From Pyrrhosoma nymphula (Eukaryota > Arthropoda > Insecta > Odonata > Coenagrionidae), in NCBI GenBank assembly GCA_963573305.1, contig OY754330.1, forward strand, positions 7,688,001 to 7,752,000: DNA of 64,000 bases. The letters run 5' to 3'. The translations under genes were made by a program, and so were the position numbers. The notes under the pieces are model-generated. The model did no database searches and was not told the origin of the DNA. It was given only the letters and a program-made list of their open reading frames with translations. Positions 21,434 to 32,915 of the stretch are shown in pieces (position 1 is the first letter of the stretch; each line of letters begins with the position of its first letter).

Positions 21434-22599
21434 TTTGGAACAACACTGACCTATATTGACGCATGCACAAATGTTAATAGTCATAGAATTCTCTCAGTTG
21501 AGCTTAAGGCAGGTGCATACAGTCACTCAAAGTTGTCTGGTGACAGAAAATGAGAAAGTTAGGGGGGTGGAAAATTCCAGTGCTTGCACTTGTCGCGCGG
21601 CCAATCGCTGTCCCCCAATTGCACCCCACACGCTTGCCTTGTCAAACAACAAGTTTTTAAAGTTATTAGGCAACTGCATCCCCCGTAAACAAGCGAGCCA
21701 ATGATACCCTCCCCTTGATGACTCACGCTAAGCACCAAGGTCACTCAGCTCTCGAGGGACTTGCCTCGGGCACGATACAAGCGGCGCGAGCCGCGGCCAC
21801 GATACGAGCGGTGGTAGGCAAGCGATAGAGTGGCAACGATGAGTTTTATGTTCCTAATGTTTGACATGGACCACACTCGAACCCAGCCATGATAGACGTG
21901 AGTGGCATAGGTGCCGCTCGCCACCAATCCCAGATATTAAATATTTCTTGTGCCGTTCTTCTCATTCTGTGGTAAAATGTCGGCCGAGAACGTTCTGTCT
22001 TCTGACAGTATGTACTGCCATTTCAGATTCTGAACTTATCTTAGGACGAATCACTGCTCGTTTCGTGGCCACTACCACCCTGCCGCGTTATTTCTCTGCA
22101 GCCCACCGCTCATATCGTGACCGAGGATCGAAGGCTGGCAGATAAAAAATTCGTGTCAGAGGCGTACCCTCATTTTCGGCTGCGATTTCTGGGAAAAAAG
22201 GTATCCTCAAGCAATCGAGCAAATATTAGGGCGATCTCGAGCAAACGCACCACTTGCCGGTTAACAGACCACATCCATCAAGGTTAAGACGGCAATAGCA
22301 ATATTTGGATAGAGAAGAGAGGTTACTCCAGATTTTCCTTTGGGATGGGGACAGAGTAGATAAAATTGGCTCTCATTGGTTGAACACCAACCAATGAAGT
22401 TTTGAATACTTCGCCCTCCTAACGAGGGGAGTGTCCGATAAACGGGTCGCAGATCTCGATGAAAATTCGTATGCATATAGAACTCCGAATGCTTTTCACG
22501 AATCACTCCACATATGGGCGTATAAATCCAATAGTTAACAAAAAAGCGTTTAAACATATATAGATGTTATAAAATCCCTATTTATCAGCCTGCGGCATC

Positions 22600-22672
22600 A
22601 AGTGTGTGGTCCATTGATTAGCGTACGGGGCTGCAGTGCAGAAGGACCATGTTCGATTCCCGTCGGCGACAA
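22600..22672 (+). repeat. tRNA-like SINE head
   Basis: GGTCCATTGATTAGCGTACG (A-box-like) and ATGTTCGATTCCCGTCGG (B-box-like) are spaced as in a tRNA, followed by AAATTTTTC. The stems do not form a convincing cloverleaf, so I call it a tRNA-derived repeat. It directly precedes the left arm of the inverted repeat at 22674. Confidence 0.5.
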
Positions 22673-22673
22673 A

Positions 22674-23391
22674 TTTTTCATGCTTACTTTCTTTGTTTTT
22701 CCTTTCTGGAATTCTGTTAAAATCTAATTTTTACTTTTCTATTCAAAGTTTTTTTTAACGAGTGGAAATATTTTTCTTTTGCGAATAACATAGGACTTAT
22801 TTTTTTTTCTTTCCCGCAAAATTTCTTTGTTTCCCCATTCTTTCACCACGCAAACTTGATTTGTTCCTTCATTTGCAAGACCTCCTGTTGATATCATAAT
22901 TATACAATAATGAAAATAATCTGCAAGTGGTCACTCGCCATTTAAAACACGAGCCTTTCTCGACGAGCCTTATTACAATGTATTTATTTGTACGTCTTTA
23001 GATCGCGAAATGGTGATTCGATTACAGAAATTAGTAGATAAGCCGATCACATTTTCCCCTCCTTTTTTCTAAGCACAACAATACAAGAAAACGGGGATCT
23101 TTGATCGTGGGTCTTATAAATAATGATGTAACAATTATTTAGACTATTTTATAATTCTAATATCAACAGGAGGTCTTGCAAATGAAGGAACAAATGAAGT
23201 TTGCGTGCTGAAAGAATGGGGAAACAAAGAAATTACGTTAACTTCGCGGGAAAGAAAAAAAATAAGCCCATTGGTATTCGCGAAAAAAATATTTCCACTC
23301 GTTAAAAAAAACTTTGAATAGAAAAGTAAAGATTAAATTTTAACATATAATTCCACGAAGGAAAAACAAAGAAATAAAGCATGAAAAAATT
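22674..23391. repeat. Large inverted repeat, arms about 235 bp
   Basis: Arms 22674-22905 and 23155-23391 are reverse complements at high identity by eye. Landmarks are CATGCTTACTTTCTTTG against CAAAGAAATAAAGCATG, AACGAGTGGAAATATTTTTC against its reverse, and AGACCTCCTGTTGATATCA against TGATATCAACAGGAGGTCT-like sequence. The spacer of about 250 bp has no recognised feature. The element is either a MITE-like foldback or two SINE copies in opposite orientation. Confidence 0.7.
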
Positions 23392-24267
23392 TATCATACA
23401 CGGTCCTTACAGGCAGGTGGACTGTCGTACGATAACCGTCCACCTGCCTCTCCCAAAATAAAATCGGATACGGAAAGGTAATTTGAAACCATGGAGTTCC
23501 TCCCATTCACGGGGTCCCAAGAATGTAACCCAATACGAGAAAGTAATCTGATACGATTGAAATAGGGAAAATTGAGCTCCATCCTCACCACCTGCACCTT
23601 CGCAAATGAGGTGGGGTGGATGAGTGAGAGTGGAGAATAGCCCCCCTGATCTGATCTTTTCAGAGTATTTTTCTGTATTGGGTTACGTCTGTCCGGCTGG
23701 AACTGACTGGTATTCCCCCTCCCCTCTTGGTGCATTACTCATCCACCCAACTATCACCCGGCTCAGCTAACGCGGAGCGGAGCTTTGGCTTCCCTTACAC
23801 GTTTTTTATTGTGGGAACCATCAGAGTTGCTGGTTCCCACCATAATAAACGTGTAAAGGAGCCTTCACCGAGCGAGAGCGTCAAGTTTCCTTCATGCCCT
23901 CTGCTCTGTAGGTCTCGGATGTAAACATTTTCGAAGCCCGGAGCGGAAGGGTTAAGACACGGTACTCTCCGCTGCGGTTCAACTTCCTGCTCATTACGTA
24001 AATGTCTATGGAAAAATTACCTGTAAATGAAGAATGCTACGTTTTTTTTTCTCAATAATTTGTTCTAGAGGGGCACTTTTCATGTATTGGGCCCAAGCGC
24101 AGACTTCGATGTACGGAGTTTTCGTAGTTAGAGAGGTTCGTTACGGGAGGTTTTTTTGCGTGTATTGTCCATTGGAAGGGTCCGGGACCGGGCCAATGAC
24201 TTCGAAATAGGGAGTTTTCCTTAAAATTTCGCTGTATGGGTGTTCGTTGTATGGGGGTTTTACTGTA

Positions 24268-25537
24268 CAAGGTACATTTCCTTGCAGCACCCCCTCTTTG
24301 CATCACAGTCAGTGCAGAGTTGATGCGGTCTTGAATCAGCTAAAATGTAGGTATGTGCGAGTACTCAAAAATTCGAGTCGAGTAGTTGGTACTCAACTCG
24401 AGTAATTTGAGTATTTTTAGGAAAGTCAAGTCGACTGAGCCGCCGAGATCAATAGGTTCAGAAAGCTGCCAACAGGAAGCGCTATCATAGTAAACTTGCC
24501 TAAAATCGATCATATCGCTGAAATGTTCCTTGGCTATGAGAAGTGATATGAAAATGAGCTTTGATATAAGTTCTAGCTGCATCCTTTATCTTTCAATACA
24601 TATACTTCTCAAGTACGTAAGTTTAATACAAGTACTTTAGTAGTGTAGAGCAAAGTGGATGTCCAGTGCTTTTTTCTTCAGGCCTTTACGCCGAGCACTA
24701 TCGGAAGTCCAACGAATGGTTACGCGTCCTTGGCCTACCTCTCGCTCTTCCCTCCGCCACCCTGAGTCACTCTCTCCCCACACCCTTGCCTTGGCATTGG
24801 AGTGTCGGAGTGAAGCGATATTTTTTTCTCGAGTCAGCATCACATTCCACTCATTGCTTTCCCACGCCCTAACTTTTCAGTTGGCTTCCACTAGTTTGGG
24901 GGGGGGGGGCGTTGCCCACTGGGAGTCCCTTATCAGTTATGACCGCGGACCAAAAGTATCACATTTCACACATCTCTTTCCCAAGCCCTAACTTCTCAGG
25001 TGGCCTCCACTAGTTGGGGGGGGGGGGGGGGAGGGGGGCGTCCTTTCAGGAGTCTCAGCAGTCAACTTCCATGGTTCCAACTAGTTCCAACATTGGCTGC
25101 AACACAGGATGACCGTTATTTAGGATGATTTGAATGATATCCACACCCGTCAAGGCGTGATGCATTTCGCACTTCTTTATTGGTGGTTTTCTGCCATGGT
25201 AGCGCCAAGGCCAATCTGGGCCTCCGATTCAGCTGACTTCTTCGTCTTTGCTCTCTCCCCCACCCCTTCCGACACCAGATACTTTTTTGGGTTCGCTTCA
25301 GGAGGACGGTGGTAAATCATTCTGTGATGGGCACAGGCTGACAGTGTCTTTCCTCTCTCGGCTTGGGTGGTTCTTTGACACTACCCAGGGGTCGCATCCT
25401 GCTGCTCCGAGGCTTGCTTATTATGTCTTAATTAATGTGATTCCAGACTCATAATAACTCGATTCCCGAGATTGTATTCATGAAGCATGTGTACAGTTCT
25501 TCGCCCACTCAACTGATATCGATATTGACACTCCTTT
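24268..25537 (+). other. Intronic DNA with G-tract duplication
   Basis: Two diverged copies of a 125-bp unit occur at about 24838-24910 and 24958-25045. Each has TTTCcCAaGCCCTAACTT, then CAGgTGGCcTCCACTAGTT, then a G-run of 10 or more. No protein-coding feature was recognised. Confidence 0.45.
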
Positions 25538-25555
25538 GTGCCATCAAGTTGCCAG

Positions 25556-26310
25556 GTAACCACAATGGATGCAATGGTACCACAACACAGCAAAAGGACG
25601 AAGCTGGCAAATGCTGTGAGAACAGCTGATCCCTACCGCATCCCCGATACTGCCGTGGTGGTTCTTGCAACAGCCACGCTTGTTGGCACTGGCAGAATGG
25701 AGGGACCAGACAAAGTGATTGATCCCAGCAAGATCAGGAGAAGCAGAAATCAGCCTGAGCAGAAGATCAGAAGACCAGCTTTAACACCATTTCAAGTTCT
25801 CCAATTCGTGGGCTTAACTTCGATGGCAGGACTACAGAAAAACGACGAGGTTAAAAGAATGGAATGGGAAGTGCTACGTTGTCTTTGAGAAAAAGGAGCA
25901 TGTCATACTGGTTCAACAACTGGAAGGAAATTACTTGAGTCATGTAACACCATACTGAGGAATGGGGGTCAGTTTAAAAGCTGCAATTATAGAAGTTTTG
26001 GATCGTATGGATTGCGAACAGCTCGTAGTCATTGGATGTGATGGAGCCAATACCAATACAGGGTGGAAAAGAGGAGTCATAACTCTCATTGAGAAAAACT
26101 TGGGCCGCCCTCTGCAATGGTCTATTTGATAGCTGCACGGCAATGAGTTTCCCCTTCGCCACCTGCTCCAGAAGTGTGACGGGGAGACGTCAGGCCCTTG
26201 TAATTTCAAAGGTCCAATCGGGTGCCAGCTACAGATTCATGGGACGCTACCTGTCATACCTTTTAAAACCATCAAAATACAACTGCCTGTGTTTGACTTC
26301 AACTAAGGTT
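25556..26310 (+). pseudogene. Unrecognised repetitive ORF family, broken
   Basis: The + strand frames read KRTKLANAVRTADPYRIPDT followed by AVVVLATATLVG and VIDPSKIRRSRNQ (25538-25888). After frameshifts come VIGCDGANTNTGWKRGVITL (about 26020-26080), then EKNLGRPLQWSI-like and HGNEFPLRHLLQKCDGE (about 26140-26190). The GCDG-NTG…RPLQW…HGNE-RHL pattern looks like a multicopy protein family of arthropod genomes, probably transposon-derived, but I cannot name it. At least three frame changes make this copy non-functional. Confidence 0.45.
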
Positions 26311-27094
26311 TACCATTCGTAAGGTACTCCTGGAACTGATGGTTATGAAAACGTGAATATTTGATGGAAGAGAAGGATATTTCCAAATATTTGGGTCTCA
26401 GAAAGAGAGATATAAAGTGGGATTCATGAAGCTCGGAATGAGTCTTAACTGACTCAGCTGTCCATCTGAGTGTGTGGTGTATCGGAGATTTTGTGATGAC
26501 GAGTCGACATGTTTTCATTTCATCTAATTATTGAGTTCAATATTCAGAAATTTAATGTAATTTTTCTCAAAGTTATTTCCCCTGGCGGCATGTAAGAAAA
26601 TACTCAGCATATTGTATATCATACATCAGTATAGTTACTGAGATTTACAGCCTCAGTGTCGCCCATAGCTAATCGGTAATTCCTTGTATTTTTGGGTTGA
26701 TTTGGTAATATTTTTACAGTATGATTTGCTTTTGGAATGCATTAATATCGCAAAGTGGAAGTACTTATTGTATTTGGTAGAGGTTGGTCATGAGACGAAA
26801 CATAGAACTTACATCTAAAGCATATGTTGGCGAATATTCTCCACGGCTTATTTGAGTAGTAGATGTACATGTGGTTAATGCAGGTTATATGCATCAATAT
26901 TGACCCCAACAAAGTCACCTTATTCAGTGACTCGACCACAACTCGCAGGGAGGTTTTCATTGGCTGAAAAAAAGAAGAAATTTCTCGACTTATACTCTAC
27001 TCGAGTGTATACCGCAGTCAAAGTTCTTTCTTCCCTCCACCCTTGTACTACTTGAGAGCAGGGACATGCATTCAATTCCCTCATCTTCTTTACA
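26311..27094 (+). other. LUBEL intron, nothing recognised
   Basis: AT-rich sequence with short open frames only. No motif or repeat boundary was seen. Confidence 0.4.
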
Positions 27095-27284
27095 AGGCCC
27101 TTTTTATAGTCTTCACTCGTAATTCCTTTCGCCCTTATCTCTCCTGCCCCTCCACTCCTTTTCACATATCCCAGTCCTCTCCTCGCCCCAGGCCCTTTTT
27201 ATAGTCTTCACTCGTAATTCCTTTCGCCCTTATCTCTCCTGCCCCTCCACTCCTTTTCACATATCCCAGTCCTCTCCTCGCCCC
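27095..27284. repeat. Exact 95-bp tandem duplication
   Basis: Positions 27095-27189 and 27190-27284 are identical by manual comparison, starting AGGCCCTTTTTATAGTCTTC and ending CTCTCCTCGCCCC. It is pyrimidine-rich and lies 215 bp before the last LUBEL exon. A recent local duplication is the simplest reading. Confidence 0.85.
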
Positions 27285-27498
27285 TTAGCCCACTTCCACG
27301 AGGGAAGGACACCTCGGAACTGGCCGTAAATTCTGAAATTTGTTCCTGTGTGCTCTTTTCATTGTTCTGAGTTGGTTATTTAAGCAATTGCCACACTTGT
27401 GGCTTTAAATTTTTATATTATCATGCAACTCAGCCTTCATAAATAGTCTTGTTAAAAATTGATGGGAGTGGTAATAATGATGTGAATTTCGATTTCAG

Positions 27499-27561
27499 GA
27501 GATCCAGAGGATGATTCCCTTAAAAACAGTGATTCCACCGAAAGGACAAGAAAAATCGTAG
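27499..27561 (+). CDS. LUBEL: LUBEL/HOIP terminal coding exon
   Basis: After the acceptor CGATTTCAG at 27498 the frame (phase 0) gives EIQRMIPLKTVIPPKGQEKS and stops at TAG 27559-27561. It continues EYRKLCVE of the preceding exon and matches the C terminus of HOIP in position and style (LTEEVPLGQSIPRRRK). The 20-residue exon is too short to be found by ORF length alone, but frame, position and length all fit. An AATAAA at 28006-28011 is the first candidate polyadenylation signal downstream. Confidence 0.8.
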   Translation, partial: EIQRMIPLKTVIPPKGQEKS

Positions 27562-28005
27562 AAACTTGTTAATCAATTTTGAAGTGCATTTGTTTTGAAT
27601 ACAATCGGATATCATCATGCTGGAAAGTACTTGGGAAAACAAGATAGAAAATGATGGAAATTGATACTTGAAATTTCATTTTAGAAGCATGATTCTGAAT
27701 TTTTTATAGCATTATGTTCGTCAATCAGGTGCAGAGTGCAAGTGGTCTGAACTTTTACTGACACTTTCTATGGAATGCGTTTTTAACCCCTCTTTAAGTT
27801 GAACTTCCTGAATGATATTTCCCCTGAGGAAATTTTTTTAATATCAGTTGACTTTGAATTGATTTGATTTACCTTCATCCTTCTTTTACACTCTAAAATG
27901 GATATCATTGTCTGTTAGTCTTAATTTTACATCTATGCAAACCAATTCAAATAATGGAAAACCCATTTTAAAAGTAGTTTTTCATATACATGTTTATACT
28001 CTGTG

Positions 28006-28011
28006 AATAAA
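28006..28011 (+). terminator. Candidate LUBEL polyadenylation signal
   Basis: AATAAA lies 445 bp after the LUBEL stop, followed by GAGTGGAGCG and a later G/T-rich stretch. It is the first exact hexamer downstream that I noticed. Transcript data are lacking. Confidence 0.4.
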
Positions 28012-29819
28012 GAGTGGAGCGAATCAGAGAGGATAATGAAAACTTCTAAATTCATTAGGTTTATGGTCTGGTAAATGAGAAATTATGAAGACATTTGTAG
28101 TCATCAGCTGGGAAGTTGGGAGATGTGTTTTTATTTCATAAAGAGAAACCTTTTTCCCAAAGAAAACAAATGGTTTAATTGAAAGTCCACTGATGATAAC
28201 TATGAAATGAGATATCTACTTTCAGCATCAAGCATACATATGTATTTTGCTCTGCCTTACAATTCCTTGGAGAGGAAATAACATTCCCGTAAACCACCAC
28301 AGGAGGGTTTTCTGGTCGAAAGGTTGTGGTTGGTCACTGGCGTGGAATTGCCCCTTTTTTCCCGCAAACCAACACAGCAATTGTTTGTGTAATTTTGACG
28401 AGTGGTGACAATTTATTACGGCCATTGGAGAATTTTCTTACTTGTCACTTTTAGAGGCCGTAGAGAACACGTTCCCTAGATTTACAATTCCTCGTTTCCA
28501 AAAACAAAATATGACAACTGTTTGGGCAGCAAGCTTCCAGTTAGGCTTGTTCTATGCCAACATTAAAAATTAAGCCAAAATTTTGCCTTATAAGGCCTTG
28601 CCTTATTATAAGCTTGATGATTCGAAAAGCTACTGTCATGGAATGAACTTTTGGAATACTGTAAAGCATCCCACCAAATTTTATCACTATGAAACAAATT
28701 CCTTGGTTACGGAATAAAGGGTCATGCCCTAGACATGGTTAATTACAATAGGAATAGGTTGTCCCCTATGGATACAAGTGAAATGAGCAAGTCACGAAAT
28801 GCAAAACTTAGAAGAGATGAGATCACTCTTGTTGCCTCTCTCTCTCTTGTCATGCGTAGATGGGATCTGTTGCCACAGTGCCCATCAAAAGATTTATTGG
28901 GTTACAGCATGACCTGCTCTGCCATTTAATTGGTATTTTTTAACTGTTAAATTGAGTCAGCATAAATTTATGGATCAACATCATCTCAAATTATATCAAC
29001 ATTATCAAAAATCTCAAAGGGGCACTAAAGGGTTTAAAGTTGGAGGAGTAATTTTGTTGTGAAAATGTAGGAAATGGTTTTTCCTTTCATTCATCAAGTT
29101 ATTAATGGACCACCAGTTACAACATTTTTGTCATGTGCCTGGCAAAATTATTAGCTTCCATGAAATTGTCTCCAACACTTATTTTTGATCAATCAGCAAA
29201 AGGGATGTTTTCAGTCATAGGCAAAGAGAAATGGAGATCATTAATAAATAAATATAGTAAATAATAGCATACCTACTCAAAATGGACCCATTTAATGGAC
29301 CCATATACATTTAAAGGTTTCAGGACGTACTTTGTGGAATTTCAATATTTTGAAGGAAGAACAAATTTAAATTCCACATAACTTATTCAATAACATAATT
29401 TATTTTGTCGAACGTGGAGAGGAGCCGAGGAGGGAGTCGGGTGTCTTTGTGCTTGGTGTAATGCCAATGGTACAATGGATAACAGCAAAAATCCTTAAGG
29501 CTTCAGTTTTCTTTCCCGTGATGGACCTCCCTGAGCCCAATCTTTATAGGTGGCGCAATTACAAAGTGTTCTTTTGTCAACACATAGATTCGTGTTGTGA
29601 CTTGAATGGCAGCATTGAGTTCTGACGGGAAGTGTCAGTTGTTAATCATCTTGGTTCATAAAGTCTACTCTGCTGTGTTAATCCAGAAGAAAAACATGCC
29701 TTGTGCTCGTATAAATAGCGCTGATTAATTTTGTTACATCTGCACCGAGTTTACTCTGAAATTGCATAAGGAAAGAGTTTGGGAATGAGTCTTGGGCAGG
29801 GGAAGTTTTGCGTATTAGG
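28012..29819. other. Intergenic DNA, nothing recognised
   Basis: AT-rich sequence between the LUBEL 3' end and a TIR element. Short open frames lack recognisable motifs. Confidence 0.4.
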
Positions 29820-29822
29820 AAT

Positions 29823-30581
29823 GGGTGCATTCAGCTGACGGAGTAGCTCCAGAGCGGCTCAAGTTGTTTTCGGAGCGCTCTCATTCTGCTGAATGTTACG
29901 ATCCGGAGCGGGAAGTTTCATTTGGATATTGTTTTTCGCCGGCGCAACTTATTAAGTACGGCGATCAGCGATCGACTACATGCATAAATACATGCATTAT
30001 AATGTATAAAATTTAGAATTGGGCATAATAAATATGGATAACCATGTACTACTGGCTGAGATTAGAATATTAGGCGAAGATATGAATTACCCTGAATTTG
30101 CAAATGCCATTCCTAATCAATAGATTAACTGGCTTCTTACTCTTCAGACTCTGTGATGAAGTTTTTTAATTCATGATTAAATAAAACTTCAATTTTTGTC
30201 AAGACCTTTTACTTTATATGTCTTCTTTCAAAACGATTAGATACATTCAATATGCTTATGTACATAGAGTACATAGTAAAATACGAGTGCAAAGAAATGT
30301 TACTACGTAATAATTATGAGATTAAACATCTTGGAAAAAGGAAACGTAATTTTGAAATAAAATAAATACAGTTTGAATACATTACTATTTCTTACTAACC
30401 TTAATTTTCACTTTGCCCTCGTTTACTTACGTTTCTGACTCTATGTTGCCGCCATATTTTACTGCTCAGTGAGCAACGATTTATTCTGCTCACCAAGATG
30501 GCTGACCGCTCTCACTGAGCGTACGTATTTAGCCGAAACACTCCGGATCGACTCGGGAGCAGCTGTCGGCTGAATGCACCC
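29823..30581. mobile_element. 759-bp non-autonomous TIR element, 3-bp duplication
   Basis: The left end GGGTGCATTCAGCTGACGG and the right end CTGTCGGCTGAATGCACCC are inverted repeats of about 19 bp with two mismatches. AAT lies on both sides (29820-29822 and 30582-30584). Inner sequences near both ends also mirror each other (GGAGCGCTCTCATTC against CCGCTCTCACTGAGCG). There is no transposase-like frame. The superfamily is unclear; a 3-bp duplication suggests a PIF/Harbinger-like or CACTA-like system. Confidence 0.7.
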
Positions 30582-30619
30582 AATATTTCAGGATTTTGTT
30601 GTTGAGGAGGTATTCTGGG

Positions 30620-31607
30620 AAACCATACTGGAGGAGGGAGTGGTGAAGGTTGGTGAGGAATTTACGGAAAGAATCTGGATTGTAGGAGGTGCGATGACCA
30701 CAGATAGACAGGAATTAAGGAAGGGAGCATTTGGAAAAGCCCCTGCTCCCATTCTCTCTCACAAGACTGAGCAGGCCAGAGTCTGTGCTTTTGAAAACTT
30801 TGCACCCAGGACAACTCAGTTGTGGAGTCACTCCTAACTCAATAGAGACCTCTACCGCATAAGTTGCTCGGGAGATAATGACGGAAGATTTTGGATGAAG
30901 ACTTCTGAAGATGGTCATCATCTTCCTCATTCCCCTATCGAGATTCAGCAACTCGTTGGCATTCCACTTCATGTATCCGAAGGTGTAAAGCAGTGAACAT
31001 GTTCGTAGGAAGAACCTTGTTCCTGCCAGATAGCTCAGAACTCCATATTTTTCTGAGTCTGCCTGTGTTTGGCGATAAGTTTTTCCTTCACTGCTGTTAC
31101 CTCCTGCATTCCGCACAGGGGAACGCAGAGGTATTGGTAGTTGCCATTATCCTCCAGGAGACGAATGATACTCCTATGAACTTGCTTGTCTTCCTTGTTC
31201 TCTGAGAATCTTCCTCTTGCCAGGTGGATGGATGCACACTTGTCCAATCCGAACTATATTCCTATAGCCTCACTGTAATCCAGTACGGTGTCCAGGGCAG
31301 TGTGAAGGCCTTTTGCATCAGAAGCATAGAGCTCCAGGTCATCCATATAAAACAAATGGGTGACCTTATGCTTCCTGTCACCTGGAATAGTGCAAATGTT
31401 TCCTCTAACTTGTTGCAGCCAAAGGGACTGAGGTAGGAGGGAAATACAGACCAGTATGAGGATCAAGCTATCCTCTTGAAAAATGCCACGGTGGCATGTT
31501 ACCAACTTTGTCGAAACTGACCGTTTGCCCAGAGTCAGGACAAAGTGCATTTTCCAGAGTGGTAACAGGCGTTGGATGCAGAACACAATCTCCGAATGTA
31601 CTTTCAT
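30620..31607 (-). pseudogene. Non-LTR retrotransposon reverse transcriptase relic
   Basis: On the - strand RT blocks occur in order. RGIFQEDSL…ISLLPQSLWL (about 31490-31430, normally RGIFQGDSLSPLLF) is followed by KVTHLFYMDDLELYASDAKG (about 31360-31300, the YMDD catalytic box), LDTVLDYSEAIGI, DKCASIHLARGRFSE (about 31245-31200), and then the connection domain YTFGYMKWNANELLNLDRGM with RKMMTIF (about 31000-30900). The YMDD-containing order is that of non-LTR elements; I think of the R4/Dong-like group but am not sure. Frameshifts separate the pieces. Confidence 0.7.
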
Positions 31608-32040
31608 TCAATTCAGCATGGCGTGGGTTCATGGGTAATGGTGCCAAAGGCCTTCTTGTTGTCCACCAAGGCTACACATATTGATAGGTTTTGCTTATGC
31701 TGGATGGCATCCTGGCATTAGCACCTATCAATGAGCAGGTTGTCCTTGTATCCTATGATTCTCCACTTAACCCTTTCGTGATGGGGCCTCAAATCGGAAA
31801 ATGCTAATTCCCTCACGAAGGCTACTAGGATTTCTTTGCATTCCCAGTACAGAGCTTTCACTCGGCTAGGATTTGCTCACATAAGTGTTTCCTCGACTTG
31901 GGACCGGGCCCAACGGGGTGCCAGACCTGTTTTCTCGGCCACCAGGTGGAGATAACCCTCACCCCTTCCCGCCTGGTACGCCACGGGGAGGCTGCTGTTA
32001 TTATTATTACATTGTGTCACTCAATGTTGATGATTCCTGT
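31608..32040. other. Intergenic DNA, probably repeat-derived
   Basis: This is moderately GC-rich sequence, possibly the 5' part of the LINE relic on the - strand. It contains GACTTGGGACCGGGCCC at 31897-31913. No clear motif was seen. Confidence 0.3.
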
Positions 32041-32049
32041 AGGGGATTG

Positions 32050-32340
32050 GATTGTTGTGGTGGCTGGAGTACTGTGGCTTTCCATCCTGAGGGCCTGAGT
32101 TCAAATCCTGGCAGTGGTGGGGATTTTTCAGTGAAATCCCGATCCCTACTTGGGTTTTATGTGGAGAACACTTCAAGTACAGTATTCTATCCGTCGGATG
32201 GGATGTGAAACAGTACCATTTGGTGCCTTTCGCTAAGAGCAGGCCAATGCTGGGTTTCTCTCCACCCTTCCTCCATTCCCCAATAATCCTTTCCCTTCCA
32301 ACCAACCCACCTGTCTTCAATGGCACGAATGACCTCTGCT
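32050..32340 (+). repeat. tRNA-derived SINE-like repeat
   Basis: A tRNA-like head contains GTGGTGGCTGGAGTACTGTG (A-box region) and CTGAGTTCAAATCCTGGCAG (a good B-box match, GTTCAAATCC), followed by GGGGATTTTTC. A tRNA-unrelated body runs on to about 32340. RNA polymerase III transcripts of such heads drive SINE spread in other genomes. Confidence 0.55.
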
Positions 32341-32707
32341 GTTGGTCGCCTCCACCAAACCCATTGGTTTGTTATGCAACCCATACAGCAACAAGGGCAA
32401 TACATACTTGTTATGGAACAGTAGGTACTGCAGAAATATCTACTTGTATTGACATAAGAAACTCTGTACACTTTTCAATTCAAGGCAATAATGGCTGAAC
32501 AATCATTTGCTGTAACAACCTTGTTACAGGTCATACTGTTATAGTGAACTTCAACTGAAGAATATTCAAAGCCCAATTATAATTTGTTATAGGAAATGCA
32601 GAATTCAGTTTTATGACATTCAACCATTCTTCATTGCTTAAAAATAGCATGATTTAGAGGCAGAGATGAAGTAAGCAAAACTGGAATTTTTTAAATTCTT
32701 TTAGGAC

Positions 32708-32717
32708 TTTATTTATT
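32708..32717 (-). terminator. Candidate TMEM230 polyadenylation signals
   Basis: Overlapping TTTATTTATT on the + strand reads AATAAATAAA on the - strand, about 200 bp after the TMEM230 stop codon. This is a plausible poly(A) site for that gene. Confidence 0.5.
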
Positions 32718-32915
32718 TTTTTAAACATTATTGTTTAATAGAACAAAATTTGAAACATTTTTACACACTGAAAATATAAGTGCCAGTTTGAAGATAACAT
32801 GTAACAATATTTATTTGGTAAATAATCACTAAAAATCACATAAATAGCAAATTCAATTTTCAAAAGCCACCTCAACAAATCATTTACAACATTGAATGTG
32901 CCTTCACAACTTTCA

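Larger units (their letters stand above)
19773..24265 (-). mobile_element. Large pogo/Tigger-like element with TIRs and TA duplication
   Basis: The left end TA|CAGTAAAACCCCCATACAAC and the right end GTTGTATGGGGGTTTTACTG|TA are inverted, with TA on both sides (19771-19772 and 24266-24267). The inner terminal sequences are also related (TTCGATGTAnGGAGG on the left, ACTTCGATGTACGGAGTTTT on the right). The element spans 4493 bp. It contains a transposase HTH relic on the - strand, a tRNA-like sequence and a large inverted repeat that is probably a later insertion. It fills about half of the last LUBEL intron. Confidence 0.75.
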
